The translations under genes were made by a program, and so were the position numbers. Under the pieces are notes generated by a model. It did no database searches and was not told the DNA's origin. It worked only from the letters and a program-made list of their open reading frames with translations. 19,103 bases of DNA from an uncultured Clostridium sp. (lineage in GTDB: Bacteria; Bacillota; Clostridia; Clostridiales; Clostridiaceae): contig UQBY01000041.1 in assembly GCA_900539375.1 (NCBI GenBank), positions 1-19,103 of the forward strand. The letters run 5' to 3'. Shown in pieces: positions 6,793 through 14,651 of the stretch. The first letter of the stretch is position 1; each line of letters starts with the position of its first letter.

Positions 6793-6843
6793 AGTGACAC
6801 TCCAAATTTTATATTTGGTTAGTGGAACTTACTCAGTAGAGAA
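6793..6843 (-). promoter_or_regulatory. 51-bp module giving stop, ribosome-binding site and start to the orphan tip
   Basis: This is homologous to 4964-5013 and inserted at the identical point of the RHS core (after AGATA). The hairpin CCAAAT-ATAAA-ATTTGG, the GGAG and the 8-nt spacing to ATG are the same. It differs by one base in the first inverted repeat (CTACTGAGTAAG) and one at its start. Confidence 0.75.
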
Positions 6844-7173
6844 TATCTTGCTCTTAAATAGTAATATCCTGTTGTATTATCTTTTTCTTCTCCTGCAAAT
6901 AGGTAATTATTCTTTGTTGTTCCTGTGCTATTTATTAAGTTTCCTGCATTATCATAAGTATAGATTATATTTCCTTCTTTTAAAAGCCTATTGTTTTTAT
7001 TAATGTAACATTTCCTAACTTATCATATGAATATTCTACAACTTCACCATTTGCATTAGTTTGCTTTGTTAAGTTTCCTACTGAATCATATTCAAAGCTC
7101 ATTGTTCCACTACTGTCTTTTATACTAACTAAATATCCTTTTGAATCATATGAATATTCAGTTGTTTTTCCAG
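6844..7173 (-). pseudogene. Mosaic RHS-core fragment upstream of orphan tip
   Basis: Three separate pieces of the main RHS core are fused here. The first, about 7173-7010, encodes TTEYSYDSKGYLVSIKDSS and DSVGNLTKQTNANGEVVEYS, matching main 10000-9830. It is joined at ATAAAAACA to a piece from main ~9390-9320 (NRLLKEGNI), and that at GGAAACTTAATAAA to main ~8950-8840 (NSTGTTKNNYLFAGEEKD). The frame is broken at the first junction. Both junctions lie on 9-14-bp identities, suggesting short-homology deletions. The second junction is shared with the fragment at 5014-5134, so the two orphan cassettes have a common ancestor. Confidence 0.75.
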
Positions 7174-7215
7174 CAAAGAAAAAGGCTAGGCATTTCATCT
7201 TGAAAATGTCTAACC
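7174..7215 (-). terminator. Intrinsic terminator after the main toxin-immunity pair
   Basis: On the minus strand GGTTAG-A-CATTT pairs with AAATG-C-CTAGCC (one G-U, one mismatch) around an 8-nt loop, followed by TTTTTCTTT. It lies between repeat copy C and the RHS-core mosaic. Confidence 0.7.
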
Positions 7216-7227
7216 TTCTACATATTC

Positions 7228-7498
7228 TGTTGGTTTATAACAAAGTTTGTTCAAAATATGCTCATGAAATGGCTTAACTTCATAAAATTCATTTTTACTT
7301 TTTATAACAAAGTTTGATCAAAATTTACATCTACACATTCCTAAAACAATTTTTGCAGTAATTATATACTATAAGGTACAAAACAAACCATGTTTCTTAA
7401 ACATGGTTTGCACTTGAATTTTTTCTATTAGCTTGTCACTGAAAATTTTATAGAGCTCTAAGAACTTAGCAAGAGCACTTCTCTCTCGATTAATAATG
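7228..7498 (+). repeat. Repeat-family copy C: transposon-like left end plus conserved cassette tail
   Basis: This begins TGTTGG, with 23-bp repeats at 7234-7256 (one base changed, GTTTGTTCA) and 7301-7323. It then shares the ACATCTACACAT block and covarying hairpin with copies A and B, and a more diverged CTATTAGCTTGTCACT block, up to the stop of the DUF2625-like immunity gene. Confidence 0.8.
7384..7410 (-). terminator. Conserved hairpin after immunity gene, probable terminator
   Basis: The stem is CAAACCATG/CATGGTTTG with the same TTTCTTAAA loop; it is followed on the minus strand by TTTTG. Relative to copy A one G-C pair has become A-T. Confidence 0.65.
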
Positions 7499-8107
7499 TT
7501 AATCAATTCCAAATTTTTCTCTAAATTCCATGTTGATTTGTACTAATTCAGAAAATGGAACTATACTTTTTTTTGCTTTTTCAATATCACATTCATTTGA
7601 CCATAAAAATGGATAAATAAGAATTCCTTGATTAAATTTAATATCTTTAATATCTTCTTGAAATGTTGACCATTTATAGGATTTATAGAATTCATCTATT
7701 TTTTCACTTGATATATATTTTATGAAATCTTTATAATCAATTTCTAGATTCTCCCATTGTAATGTATCAGGTGCAAAATATAAAATATTATTTTTTTCTT
7801 TAGTTACTGAAAAAAGTCCCCCAAATACATCATCTGCTACAATAATCATATTATCATCAAAATATTTTTTAAATTCTAAATTGTACTCATATATATTATA
7901 AGAAACATCTTTACTTCCATTTCCAAATAAACGAATATAATTATCAATAAAAATACCTGAAGTATTAGTAATTACTTGTCCTAACACAGAATTTTTATCA
8001 ATATTAAGATTATTTAAAGTATCATCATAAACCTTATTGTTTATTATTTTCACTTTTCTTGTAGAATTTTTTAATATATATTTAATTTCATTCCATAACT
8101 TATTCAT
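7499..8107 (-). CDS. DUF2625-like putative immunity protein
   Basis: The 202-aa soluble protein carries the pattern I associate with DUF2625: SVLGQVITNTSGIFIDNYIRLFGNGS (residues ~40-65), then MIIVADDVFGGLFSV, ILYFAPDTLQWE, FYKSYKWSTFQEDI and ILIYPFLWS. The start ATG 8107 follows AAGGGAGAAG, 14 bp after the stop of the NucA-like toxin tip, so this is the immunity slot of the main RHS cassette. An antidote role against the nuclease is inferred from that position. The gene is intact although the toxin's parent gene is broken; an immunity gene can stay useful against siblings that still deliver the toxin. Transcription ends at the hairpin at 7384-7410 or 7174-7215. Confidence 0.75.
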   Translation of the reverse strand: MNKLWNEIKYILKNSTRKVKIINNKVYDDTLNNLNIDKNSVLGQVITNTSGIFIDNYIRLFGNGSKDVSYNIYEYNLEFKKYFDDNMIIVADDVFGGLFSVTKEKNNILYFAPDTLQWENLEIDYKDFIKYISSEKIDEFYKSYKWSTFQEDIKDIKFNQGILIYPFLWSNECDIEKAKKSIVPFSELVQINMEFREKFGID

Positions 8108-8121
8108 ATTATTCTTCTCCC

Positions 8122-8700
8122 TTAATTTATTATTTTTATTCTTATTTTGGTTCCATCAGGATATCCTCTAAGTAAATGTCCAATTGTAGAGCCTGCCCCT
8201 CTATTATCAGAGCTATTTATTGGACGAACGCTTGCTCCTTCACCACCTTCTTCAAACATTGCTGGTGGATACTCATCTAAATCTTTTCCAGAAACTTTAT
8301 CAATACCTTTTAAAGATTCTTTTCTATTTTTCTTTGCTCCTTTTCTATTAATAGTTAAAGTATCTGGATGTCCATTCTTAATTGCATCTTCAATATGCTT
8401 TGCTGTTTCTGGATACTTACTTCTTGATAATTCAATTTCAATAGGCTCATCTTCAACTTCATCAGAAATATCACTATCATTTTTTTCTTCTTTTTCATCG
8501 TCCTTTGCCATATATATAACATAATCTGTTAATTGCTTTTGAGCATCACCAATACTTACTCCTTCATCAAGCATTGAATCTACTAATTTTCTTGATAAAT
8601 CTACAGTTAATAATACTGCTCCAGTAGAAACTGTTACATTATGCAAGAATGATAAATCTATCTTTAACATTGTTATTTGCAAAGAATCGCTTGCTGTCAT
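8122..8700 (-). CDS. NucA/NucB-type DNase toxin tip of the main RHS gene (out of frame with it)
   Basis: The C-terminal ~100 aa match the NucA/NucB endonuclease fold of Bacillus extracellular DNases: KYPETAKHIEDAIKNGHPD, KGAKKNRKESL, then the core DLDEYPPAMFEEGGEGASV, and DNRGAGSTIGHLLRGYPDGT. The Asp-Glu-(Trp/Tyr)-Pro and Glu-Gly-Gly residues of the active site are present, so the domain looks functional. The N-terminal ~100 aa are a pretoxin linker with a charged stretch (KDDEKEEKNDSDISDEVEDE). The frame is open up to the RHS-core end (NPVNYIDPSGY) but separated from it by a 10-bp deletion near 8772. The ATG at 8700 lacks a good ribosome-binding site, so this is probably not a free gene but the severed tip of the RHS toxin. 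Confidence 0.8.
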   Translation of the reverse strand: MTASDSLQITMLKIDLSFLHNVTVSTGAVLLTVDLSRKLVDSMLDEGVSIGDAQKQLTDYVIYMAKDDEKEEKNDSDISDEVEDEPIEIELSRSKYPETAKHIEDAIKNGHPDTLTINRKGAKKNRKESLKGIDKVSGKDLDEYPPAMFEEGGEGASVRPINSSDNRGAGSTIGHLLRGYPDGTKIRIKIIN

Positions 8701-8765
8701 ATATGTTTCTAATTCTGCTAATGTATAATATCCTGATGGGTCTATATAATTAACTGGATTTGCAT

Positions 8766-11048
8766 TTATTTATGAAGGCTTACTGGGTCATCTACTGAGC
8801 CTAAATATGAATCCATACTTGTAAATCTTCCTGTTGTGGTATCCATATATCTTGCTCTTAGGTAGTAGTAACCTGTTGTATTATCTTTTTCTTCTCCTGC
8901 AAATAGGTAGTTATTCTTTGTTGTTCCTGTGCTATTTATTAAGTTTCCAAATGCATCATAACTATAAGTATCTGTTACTGTTTGGCTTGCATTTGTTAAT
9001 GATGTTGTACTTCCTAAGCCATCTCTATTATAAAAGCTTACAGAAGTTGCCCTGTTTTGACTTATTAGGTCATGTCCATAAGTATATGTTGCTGTTAAGT
9101 TGTTGTTTTTATTTTTTTCTTCTAATACTCTTGAATATGATGTATATTCATCTACTAGATATCTTTCTTCTTCTCCATTAGTTACTTTCTTTATTCTTGT
9201 TCCAAAAGCATTATAACTATAGCTTTCGTTTGTTACTGTACTTCCTGATGTTTTCTTTACTAATGATAATTTACCATCTAGATTATAAGTATATTCTGTT
9301 GTTTCTGCTGTACTTTGTTTCTTTATTAAGTTTCCTGCATTATCATAAGTATAGCTTATATTTCCTTCTTTTAAAAGCCTATTGTTTTTATCATATGTGT
9401 AGTTTGTAGTTATATTATTTTCTGTCTTTGTTAATCTATTTCCTACTGCATCATAACTATATGAAGCTGTTAATGTAACTTTTCCATTCTCTGTTACAAC
9501 TTCTTTTATAAGCTTTCCTGCATTATCATAGGTGTAATCTGTTGTTTTCCCTTTATTATCTACAACCTTTGTTCTTAAACCTCTATTATCTGTTGTATAT
9601 TCATAGGATGATATTACTTCTCCACTGTTCTTTTTATTTGTAAGCTTTTTAAGTCTATAAAGATTATCATATTCATATGTTGTGTAGCTTCCATTTCCCT
9701 TTTCTTCTTTTATTAAGTTTCCTACACTGTCATAAGTATATTTTGTTACAAGATTGTTTTTATCTGTTACCTTTGTTAATCTTCCTAAAATATCATATTC
9801 ATATTTTGTACTTGTATTTGGTGTTTTTATTAATGTAACATTTCCTAACTTATCATATGAATATTCTATAACTTCACCATTTGCATTAGTTTGCTTTGTT
9901 AAGTTTCCTACTGAATCATATACAAAGCTCATTGTTCCACTACTGTCTTTTACACTAACTAAATATCCTTTTGAATCATATGAATATTCAGTTGTTTTTC
10001 CATCAGATAATATTTTCTTACTCATCTGATTATTAGAATTATACTCATACTTAGTAACTTTTCCATTAAAATCTGTTACTTCTATAAGATTTCCATTATT
10101 ATCATACTTATAGCTTTCCTTCTGTCCTAATGGAAGGGTTCTTGATACTACTCTTCCTAAATTATCATAAGCATACTTTGTAGTATTTCCATTTGCATCT
10201 GTTTCTTCTATAAGGTTTCCTATCTCATTATACTTATATGATGTTTTTTGATTTAAAGGGTTAGTTACTCCTATTAAGTTTCCTACTTCATCATAAGAAT
10301 ATGTTGTTTTATTATTTTCTCCATCTGTTTGTGATGTTACCCTTCCTAAAGCATCATATTCACAAGATAGTAAAATTTTTGTACCAGAAATTATTTCTGT
10401 TTTTCTTCCAAGATTATCATATTTATATTCAACTGAATTTCCTTTAGCATCTATTACCTTTGATACTTTTCCTGTAGAAGTATATTCAAATGTTGTTTTG
10501 TTACCTAAACTGTCTGTTATTTCTGTATTTCTTCCTGCTTTATCATAAGTATAATTAGTTTCTTGATTGGTTGAATCCTTTATTTTTATAAGATTTCCAG
10601 CCTTATCATAAGTATAATTAACTTCTAATCCATTAGGATATTTAACATAAGTTAATCTGCTCATTTTATCATATTTATAATAAGTGGTATTCTTATTTCC
10701 ATCTGTTGATGATAATACATTTCTTAATTTATCATATGTAAATTCTTCTGTTGTATTATCTGGATAAATTATTTTGCTTAAATTTCCATAGTCATCATAC
10801 TCATACTTTGTTATATTTCCATTTCTATCTATAGATTGTGTTAATTCATTTGTTTTATCCTTATATGTATAAGTAGTAACATTTCCCTTAGAATCTGTAG
10901 CTTTTGTTATATTGTCATGCTTATCATATTCATAAGATACTGTTACTATTTCCTTTTTATCTCCATTTGTAACTTCTGTAGATTTACTTAAGCATCTTCC
11001 TAGTTTATCATAATTAAAGGTGGTTACATTTCCAGCTTCATCTGTCAT
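8766..11048 (-). CDS. RHS core, central fragment (YD repeats)
   Basis: The 760-aa frame is almost entirely YD/RHS repeats of about 20-21 aa (consensus G-x-x-T-x-Y-x-YD-x-x-G-x-L-x-x-x-x-D), forming most of the beta-helical shell that encloses the toxin. From about residue 640 it becomes the conserved RHS-associated core (YLVDEYTSYSRVLEE, YNRDGLGSTTSLTN, YLFAGEEKDNTTGYYYLRAR, DTTTGRFTSMDSYLG) and stops at PVSLHK because of the 10-bp deletion. There is no ribosome-binding site at ATG 11048; this is the middle of the pseudogene at 8122-13712 rather than an independent gene. Segments of this core are the source of the remnants upstream of both orphan tips. Confidence 0.8.
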   Translation of the reverse strand: MTDEAGNVTTFNYDKLGRCLSKSTEVTNGDKKEIVTVSYEYDKHDNITKATDSKGNVTTYTYKDKTNELTQSIDRNGNITKYEYDDYGNLSKIIYPDNTTEEFTYDKLRNVLSSTDGNKNTTYYKYDKMSRLTYVKYPNGLEVNYTYDKAGNLIKIKDSTNQETNYTYDKAGRNTEITDSLGNKTTFEYTSTGKVSKVIDAKGNSVEYKYDNLGRKTEIISGTKILLSCEYDALGRVTSQTDGENNKTTYSYDEVGNLIGVTNPLNQKTSYKYNEIGNLIEETDANGNTTKYAYDNLGRVVSRTLPLGQKESYKYDNNGNLIEVTDFNGKVTKYEYNSNNQMSKKILSDGKTTEYSYDSKGYLVSVKDSSGTMSFVYDSVGNLTKQTNANGEVIEYSYDKLGNVTLIKTPNTSTKYEYDILGRLTKVTDKNNLVTKYTYDSVGNLIKEEKGNGSYTTYEYDNLYRLKKLTNKKNSGEVISSYEYTTDNRGLRTKVVDNKGKTTDYTYDNAGKLIKEVVTENGKVTLTASYSYDAVGNRLTKTENNITTNYTYDKNNRLLKEGNISYTYDNAGNLIKKQSTAETTEYTYNLDGKLSLVKKTSGSTVTNESYSYNAFGTRIKKVTNGEEERYLVDEYTSYSRVLEEKNKNNNLTATYTYGHDLISQNRATSVSFYNRDGLGSTTSLTNASQTVTDTYSYDAFGNLINSTGTTKNNYLFAGEEKDNTTGYYYLRARYMDTTTGRFTSMDSYLGSVDDPVSLHK

Positions 11049-11246
11049 TGTCTTTAAATTATTATTTTCATCATAAGTAAACTTTGTTGTCTTTCCAAGC
11101 TGGTTAGTTATTATTTCTGGTTTTTCATTACTTGTATATTGTACATTTACTGTATTATCATTTGGGTCTTTTATTTGAGTTAATAATCCACTATTATTAT
11201 AAGTATTAGTTAAAATACTACTATTTGCATCTTTTATAGTAACAGC

Positions 11247-13712
11247 TTAACCAAATCTATTATAAGTAGCTTCAACCTTATTTCCATAGGAGTCTTCTTT
11301 GCTTAATAAGTTTCCATTAGTATCATATTTATATAAAAATACATTTCCTAATGGGTTTGTTTCTTTACTTAGTTTATTATTTTCATCATACTCATATAAG
11401 GTTTTATTATTTTCCTTATCAGTATAGCTTGTTATATTTCCTTGTGAATCATATTCATAAATTTCAACATTTCCTAATGCATCTTTTACTACATATTGCT
11501 TTGCACCTTCATCAAAATTAAATTCAGTTTTTACTCTATATTCATCAGTATATGCAATCATTCTTCCATTATTATCATATTCATATTTTGCTGGAAAATA
11601 TCCACCAAAACTTTTTATTTTTGATAACTTATCTGAATCATATTCATAGTTTGTTTCTCTTCCTTCTCTATCTGTTACTTTAGTTAAATTACCTTTATCA
11701 TCATATCCATAATTTATAGTTTTTCCATCAAAATCACTTATAGATGATATTCTTCCTTGAGAATCTCTTGTTATCTTTACTTCTTTTGTTTTACTACCAT
11801 CAGCTGATGTATATACTAAGCCTGTTTTATTTATTGTTACATAATCACCATCTAAATAAGTTATCTTTTCTACGCCAGTATTTTTGTTTATTATATACTT
11901 AATTCCATTCTTATCTGTAAATTCAAATAGAGTTGGTTCACAATCACCTTTAGAATCTAGTAATTCAATTTTTCCTAATCCTTTAGTGTAGAAACTTAAA
12001 TCTTCTAATGACTTTAATTTAGCTTTAGAATTATTCTTTGTTGTAAAATACATTTTTACATATTCTATAGGTAAAATTTGTTGCTCATTAGGTTCTAATC
12101 CTACATCAAACTCTTCAACTTCTCCTGTTGGATATGTTATTGTTACTTTGTGTTCTTTTGTTTGTTCTATTGTATATTTAAAATTATCTTGCTTTTGAAT
12201 CCAACCATCTTGTCCAATATTAGCTGTTATCTCTAATTTTAAATCAGATAAAGCTAAGCTCCAACCATTTCCAAAGTCTCCACTACTCTTATTTCTGCTA
12301 TCATAATTTCTTACTACAGTTATTGGAAGTCCATCTAAAGGTATATTTAAATCCTCATATGATAAACTGAAATTACCTGCTTTCATATTTCCTGAAACCA
12401 AATATATAGCAGACATACTAAAATTCACACCATTAATATCTGTTGCTGTAAGTCTTATTTTATATAATCCATTTTGAAGTAAAGTTGTATCAAAAGTTCC
12501 TAATATATCTCCTTTTTTTATATTACTACCTTCATCTATGGTTATATATTTTTCATTTTTTAAGTTTATATCATCTTCTCTTTTTATATATTCTAGTTTA
12601 TAACTTTCTAATTTATCACTTACTTTAAAGCTTTCTGTATTATATCCATTCCAATATATTTTCGTTGGTTCTGTTATAGTTCTGCTTACTATGGTATTTT
12701 CCATAGGAATTCTTTCTCTAGTAATTTCAGCTTCATTTATTACAAATTTTAATTCCTTTCTTACTACCTTTTCACTTGCATTCTTTACATCTACATATAA
12801 ACTTATATTGCCTGTTAAATTTGAAATCCAATTTGCTGTATTATCATTAGCAAAATCTCTTATAGCATACCAATTTCCTTTTGAATCTTTTAAGATAAAC
12901 TTATATTGTAATTCCCCTTCTCCTGTTGCTTCTGCTGATAATCTTAATAGGGTTCCTTTTATCTGTGGAGACTGCTTGTCTGCTGTAAATCTTGTTATTT
13001 TAAGTTCTGTAGTAGTTTTTTCTTTTACTACATAAGACATTTCTTTTCTTACTACATTTTCACTAGAGTCTTTTACATCTACATATAAAGTTTTATTTCC
13101 TATTGCTCCAGTTGTCCATATATATGTATTGGATGTAGAGAAATCTCTTAACTTATACCAATTTCCACTTGTATCTTTTATTAAAAACTTATATTGTAGT
13201 GTTCCTTCCCCTGTTGCTTCTGCTGTTAATGTTATTTTTGTTCCTGTTACTTGTGGGGATTGCTTATCTGCTGTAAAGCTTGTTACAGCAAGTTCTGTAA
13301 GTTTTTCTTTTACCACATAAGACATTTCTTTTCTTACTACATTTTCATTGACATCCTTTACATCTACATATAACATTTTGTTTCCTACAGCACTTGTTTT
13401 CCATACATATGTATTTGATGTACTAAAATCTCTAAGCTTATACCAATTTCCAGTAGATAAATCCTTTATTAGAAATTTGTATTGTAATGTTCCCTCCCCT
13501 GTTGCTTTAGCTGTTAACGTCACTTGAGTTCCTGTTGCCTGTGGTGATTTTTTATCTGCTGTAAAACTTGTTATTATTAAGTTTTCTCCAGCTTCTTTTT
13601 CCACTAAATTTGTAGTTGCTGCTTTTACAATTTGACTATACCCATTTAAGTCCATTGTTAATACCATAAATATTAATAGCAGCATTGATATGAAACGATT
13701 TACTTTTTTCAT
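11247..13712 (-). CDS. RHS/WapA-like protein, N-terminal part (truncated by a premature stop)
   Basis: The 821-aa product starts at ATG 13712 after AAGGAGG, with a promoter upstream. Residues 1-32 form a Sec signal peptide (KKVNR, hydrophobic core, cleavage near VKAA). Residues ~47-136, 143-232 and 238-327 are three related repeats (SFTADKxSPQ..GT ... LQYKFLIKD..GNWYKLRDFS ... LYVDVKD ... VVRKEMSY), matching the Y_Y_Y/triple-tyrosine class seen in clostridial surface proteins. Residues ~440-490 (GNFSLSYEDLNIPLDGLPIT…GDFGNGWSL) are the DUF6531-like start of RHS proteins, and YD repeats begin near 660. It stops at the premature TAA. It could still be secreted as a toxin-less surface protein. 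Confidence 0.82.
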   Translation of the reverse strand: MKKVNRFISMLLLIFMVLTMDLNGYSQIVKAATTNLVEKEAGENLIITSFTADKKSPQATGTQVTLTAKATGEGTLQYKFLIKDLSTGNWYKLRDFSTSNTYVWKTSAVGNKMLYVDVKDVNENVVRKEMSYVVKEKLTELAVTSFTADKQSPQVTGTKITLTAEATGEGTLQYKFLIKDTSGNWYKLRDFSTSNTYIWTTGAIGNKTLYVDVKDSSENVVRKEMSYVVKEKTTTELKITRFTADKQSPQIKGTLLRLSAEATGEGELQYKFILKDSKGNWYAIRDFANDNTANWISNLTGNISLYVDVKNASEKVVRKELKFVINEAEITRERIPMENTIVSRTITEPTKIYWNGYNTESFKVSDKLESYKLEYIKREDDINLKNEKYITIDEGSNIKKGDILGTFDTTLLQNGLYKIRLTATDINGVNFSMSAIYLVSGNMKAGNFSLSYEDLNIPLDGLPITVVRNYDSRNKSSGDFGNGWSLALSDLKLEITANIGQDGWIQKQDNFKYTIEQTKEHKVTITYPTGEVEEFDVGLEPNEQQILPIEYVKMYFTTKNNSKAKLKSLEDLSFYTKGLGKIELLDSKGDCEPTLFEFTDKNGIKYIINKNTGVEKITYLDGDYVTINKTGLVYTSADGSKTKEVKITRDSQGRISSISDFDGKTINYGYDDKGNLTKVTDREGRETNYEYDSDKLSKIKSFGGYFPAKYEYDNNGRMIAYTDEYRVKTEFNFDEGAKQYVVKDALGNVEIYEYDSQGNITSYTDKENNKTLYEYDENNKLSKETNPLGNVFLYKYDTNGNLLSKEDSYGNKVEATYNRFG

Positions 13713-13747
13713 ATTTTATCCTCCTTTTATAAAATATTTACAGTAAT

Positions 13748-13777
13748 ATTTTAACATCTTTCTATCGTTGCCGTCAA
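13748..13777 (-). promoter_or_regulatory. Probable sigma-A promoter of the RHS gene
   Basis: On the minus strand TTGACG (13777-13772) and TAAAAT (13753-13748) are 18 bp apart; the ribosome-binding site GGAGG follows at 13724-13720 and the ATG at 13712. Confidence 0.6.
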
Positions 13778-13821
13778 TATTTTTTCTTCAAAGTTTAACA
13801 TTTTATTACATAAATATATAT

Positions 13822-13850
13822 GTGACAAAAATAAATATATATAATATAAT
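13822..13850 (+). promoter_or_regulatory. Probable sigma-A promoter of the 180-aa membrane protein
   Basis: GTGACA (13822-13827) and a perfect TATAAT (13845-13850) are 17 bp apart, about 40 bp before the ATG at 13890. It is divergent from the RHS promoter. Confidence 0.6.
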
Positions 13851-13889
13851 TATTAGGATGTAGTTTTATTAAAATATGGTTATAAAAGT

Positions 13890-14432
13890 ATGGAAAGAGA
13901 GGATGAAGATAAAGTGGGCTTAAATATTTCAGAATTAAGAAAAGAGATACTTATAGAAAAAAGAAATTATTATGATAATATAGTTGAGAATTGTGTAAGA
14001 GAAGCTTTAAAGAAAAATATTAGTATGCCTTATATTTATGATATGCATACAAAAGAAAAGTATTTTGATGAAGAGGCTAAAACTTTTATTAAACAATCTC
14101 TTAAAGATATAGATTTAGGATTTAAAGAAGTAGAAGGACTTATATATACTTATGTTAAAGAAGAAGATCCTAAAGGTGAAAAGTTAGAAATTGGGATAAA
14201 CAATTTAAACAAGATTAGAAGAACAAACAAAATCTTATTAATTTGTATAACATTAATTAATAATTTAGCATTAGGTGTATTAATAGTAGCAGTAGTAGCT
14301 TTTCTTTTAGGTCTTAGTGTTTCTAATAACATTATAATGTTATATGCAATAATTTCATCATTATTAAGTATTTTAATCTTATGCTCAAGTGAACCAATTA
14401 GAAAGAAAATAGAAGTCTATTTTAATAGTTAA
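13890..14432 (+). CDS. Hypothetical membrane protein, two C-terminal TM helices
   Basis: I do not recognise this 180-aa protein. The first ~115 residues are charged and helical (GLNISELRKEILIEKRNYY, then a region with PYIYDMHTKEKYFDEEAK). Two hydrophobic segments at about 117-146 (ILLICITLINNLALGVLIVA…) and 150-168 (MLYAIISSLLSILILC) place it in the membrane with a short basic tail (RKKIEVYF). No Shine-Dalgarno precedes ATG 13890; a GTG at 13914 has GAGAGG upstream and is an alternative start. It is divergently transcribed from the RHS gene, with a separate promoter, so it may belong to the toxin locus or be a bystander. Confidence 0.7.
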   Translation: MEREDEDKVGLNISELRKEILIEKRNYYDNIVENCVREALKKNISMPYIYDMHTKEKYFDEEAKTFIKQSLKDIDLGFKEVEGLIYTYVKEEDPKGEKLEIGINNLNKIRRTNKILLICITLINNLALGVLIVAVVAFLLGLSVSNNIIMLYAIISSLLSILILCSSEPIRKKIEVYFNS

Positions 14433-14446
14433 ATGTTAAGTTTCAA

Positions 14447-14474
14447 TAAAAAAACTGGCACTAATTGTGTCAGT
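14447..14474 (-). terminator. Intrinsic terminator of the zeta-like toxin-antitoxin remnant
   Basis: On the minus strand ACTGACAC-AATTA-GTGCCAGT (8 bp, one G-U) is followed by TTTTTTT. It sits 8 bp beyond the stop of the zeta remnant and also lies beyond the converging gene at 13890-14432. Confidence 0.8.
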
Positions 14475-14481
14475 CTACAAG

Positions 14482-14651
14482 TTAATTTCTTAATGCTACT
14501 GTTTTTTTAGCAGCCTCTAAATCAGTACATAATGTACTAAGTTTAATATCATCTGCATTTATATAAGGTAGTATTACTTTAGATAGTTTAGTAACTGAAC
14601 TTTTTTCACTTCCATTGGAGCAGCAAAGACTATTATTTCTGGTTTAAGCAT
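14482..14651 (-). pseudogene. Zeta-toxin remnant, frameshifted and truncated
   Basis: Zeta toxins are P-loop kinases that phosphorylate UDP-N-acetylglucosamine and block cell-wall synthesis. The first frame reads MLKPEIIVFAAP; adding one base in CCAATGG lets it continue as NGSEKSSVTKLSKVILPYINADDIKLSTLCTDLEAAKKTVALRN, the standard zeta N-terminus (FAGPNGSGKST ... INAD). Besides the 1-base loss, the Walker A Gly before Lys is Glu. The reading stops at about 57 codons whereas the family usually exceeds 200 aa, so the rest is deleted, directly against the terminator. The start overlaps the end of the upstream antitoxin-like gene by 8 bp. The toxin is dead on three counts. Confidence 0.75.

Larger units (their letters stand above)
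8122..13712 (-). pseudogene. Main secreted RHS/WapA-like polymorphic toxin gene, broken twice
   Basis: Repairing two lesions gives a single 1866-aa protein: signal peptide, three Y_Y_Y-type repeats, an RHS-onset domain, a long YD-repeat shell, the DPxG junction and a NucA/NucB DNase tip. Lesion 1 is a TAA at 11247-11249 (…ATYNRFG-stop-AVTIKD…); the same frame continues open for 66 codons to Met at 11048, so it is a plain nonsense change, most simply CAA to TAA. Lesion 2 is loss of 10 bp near 8772 compared with both orphan tips, at an ATTT microhomology, giving a stop right after PVSLHK. WapA-type proteins are exported, kept at the wall, and deliver the tip on contact; as sequenced this one cannot. 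Confidence 0.85.

Noticed and set aside
4584..10029. Leu/Tyr-rich plus-strand ORFs (e.g. 4584-4859, 6368-6622, 8834-9181, 9197-9409, 9754-10029)
   Set aside because: They are antisense shadows of RHS and toxin genes, without ribosome-binding sites and with compositions set by the opposite strand.
11040..11249. Programmed frameshift or readthrough between the two long RHS frames
   Set aside because: Both parts are in the same frame separated by one TAA, with no slippery site or recoding structure evident; a point mutation is simpler.
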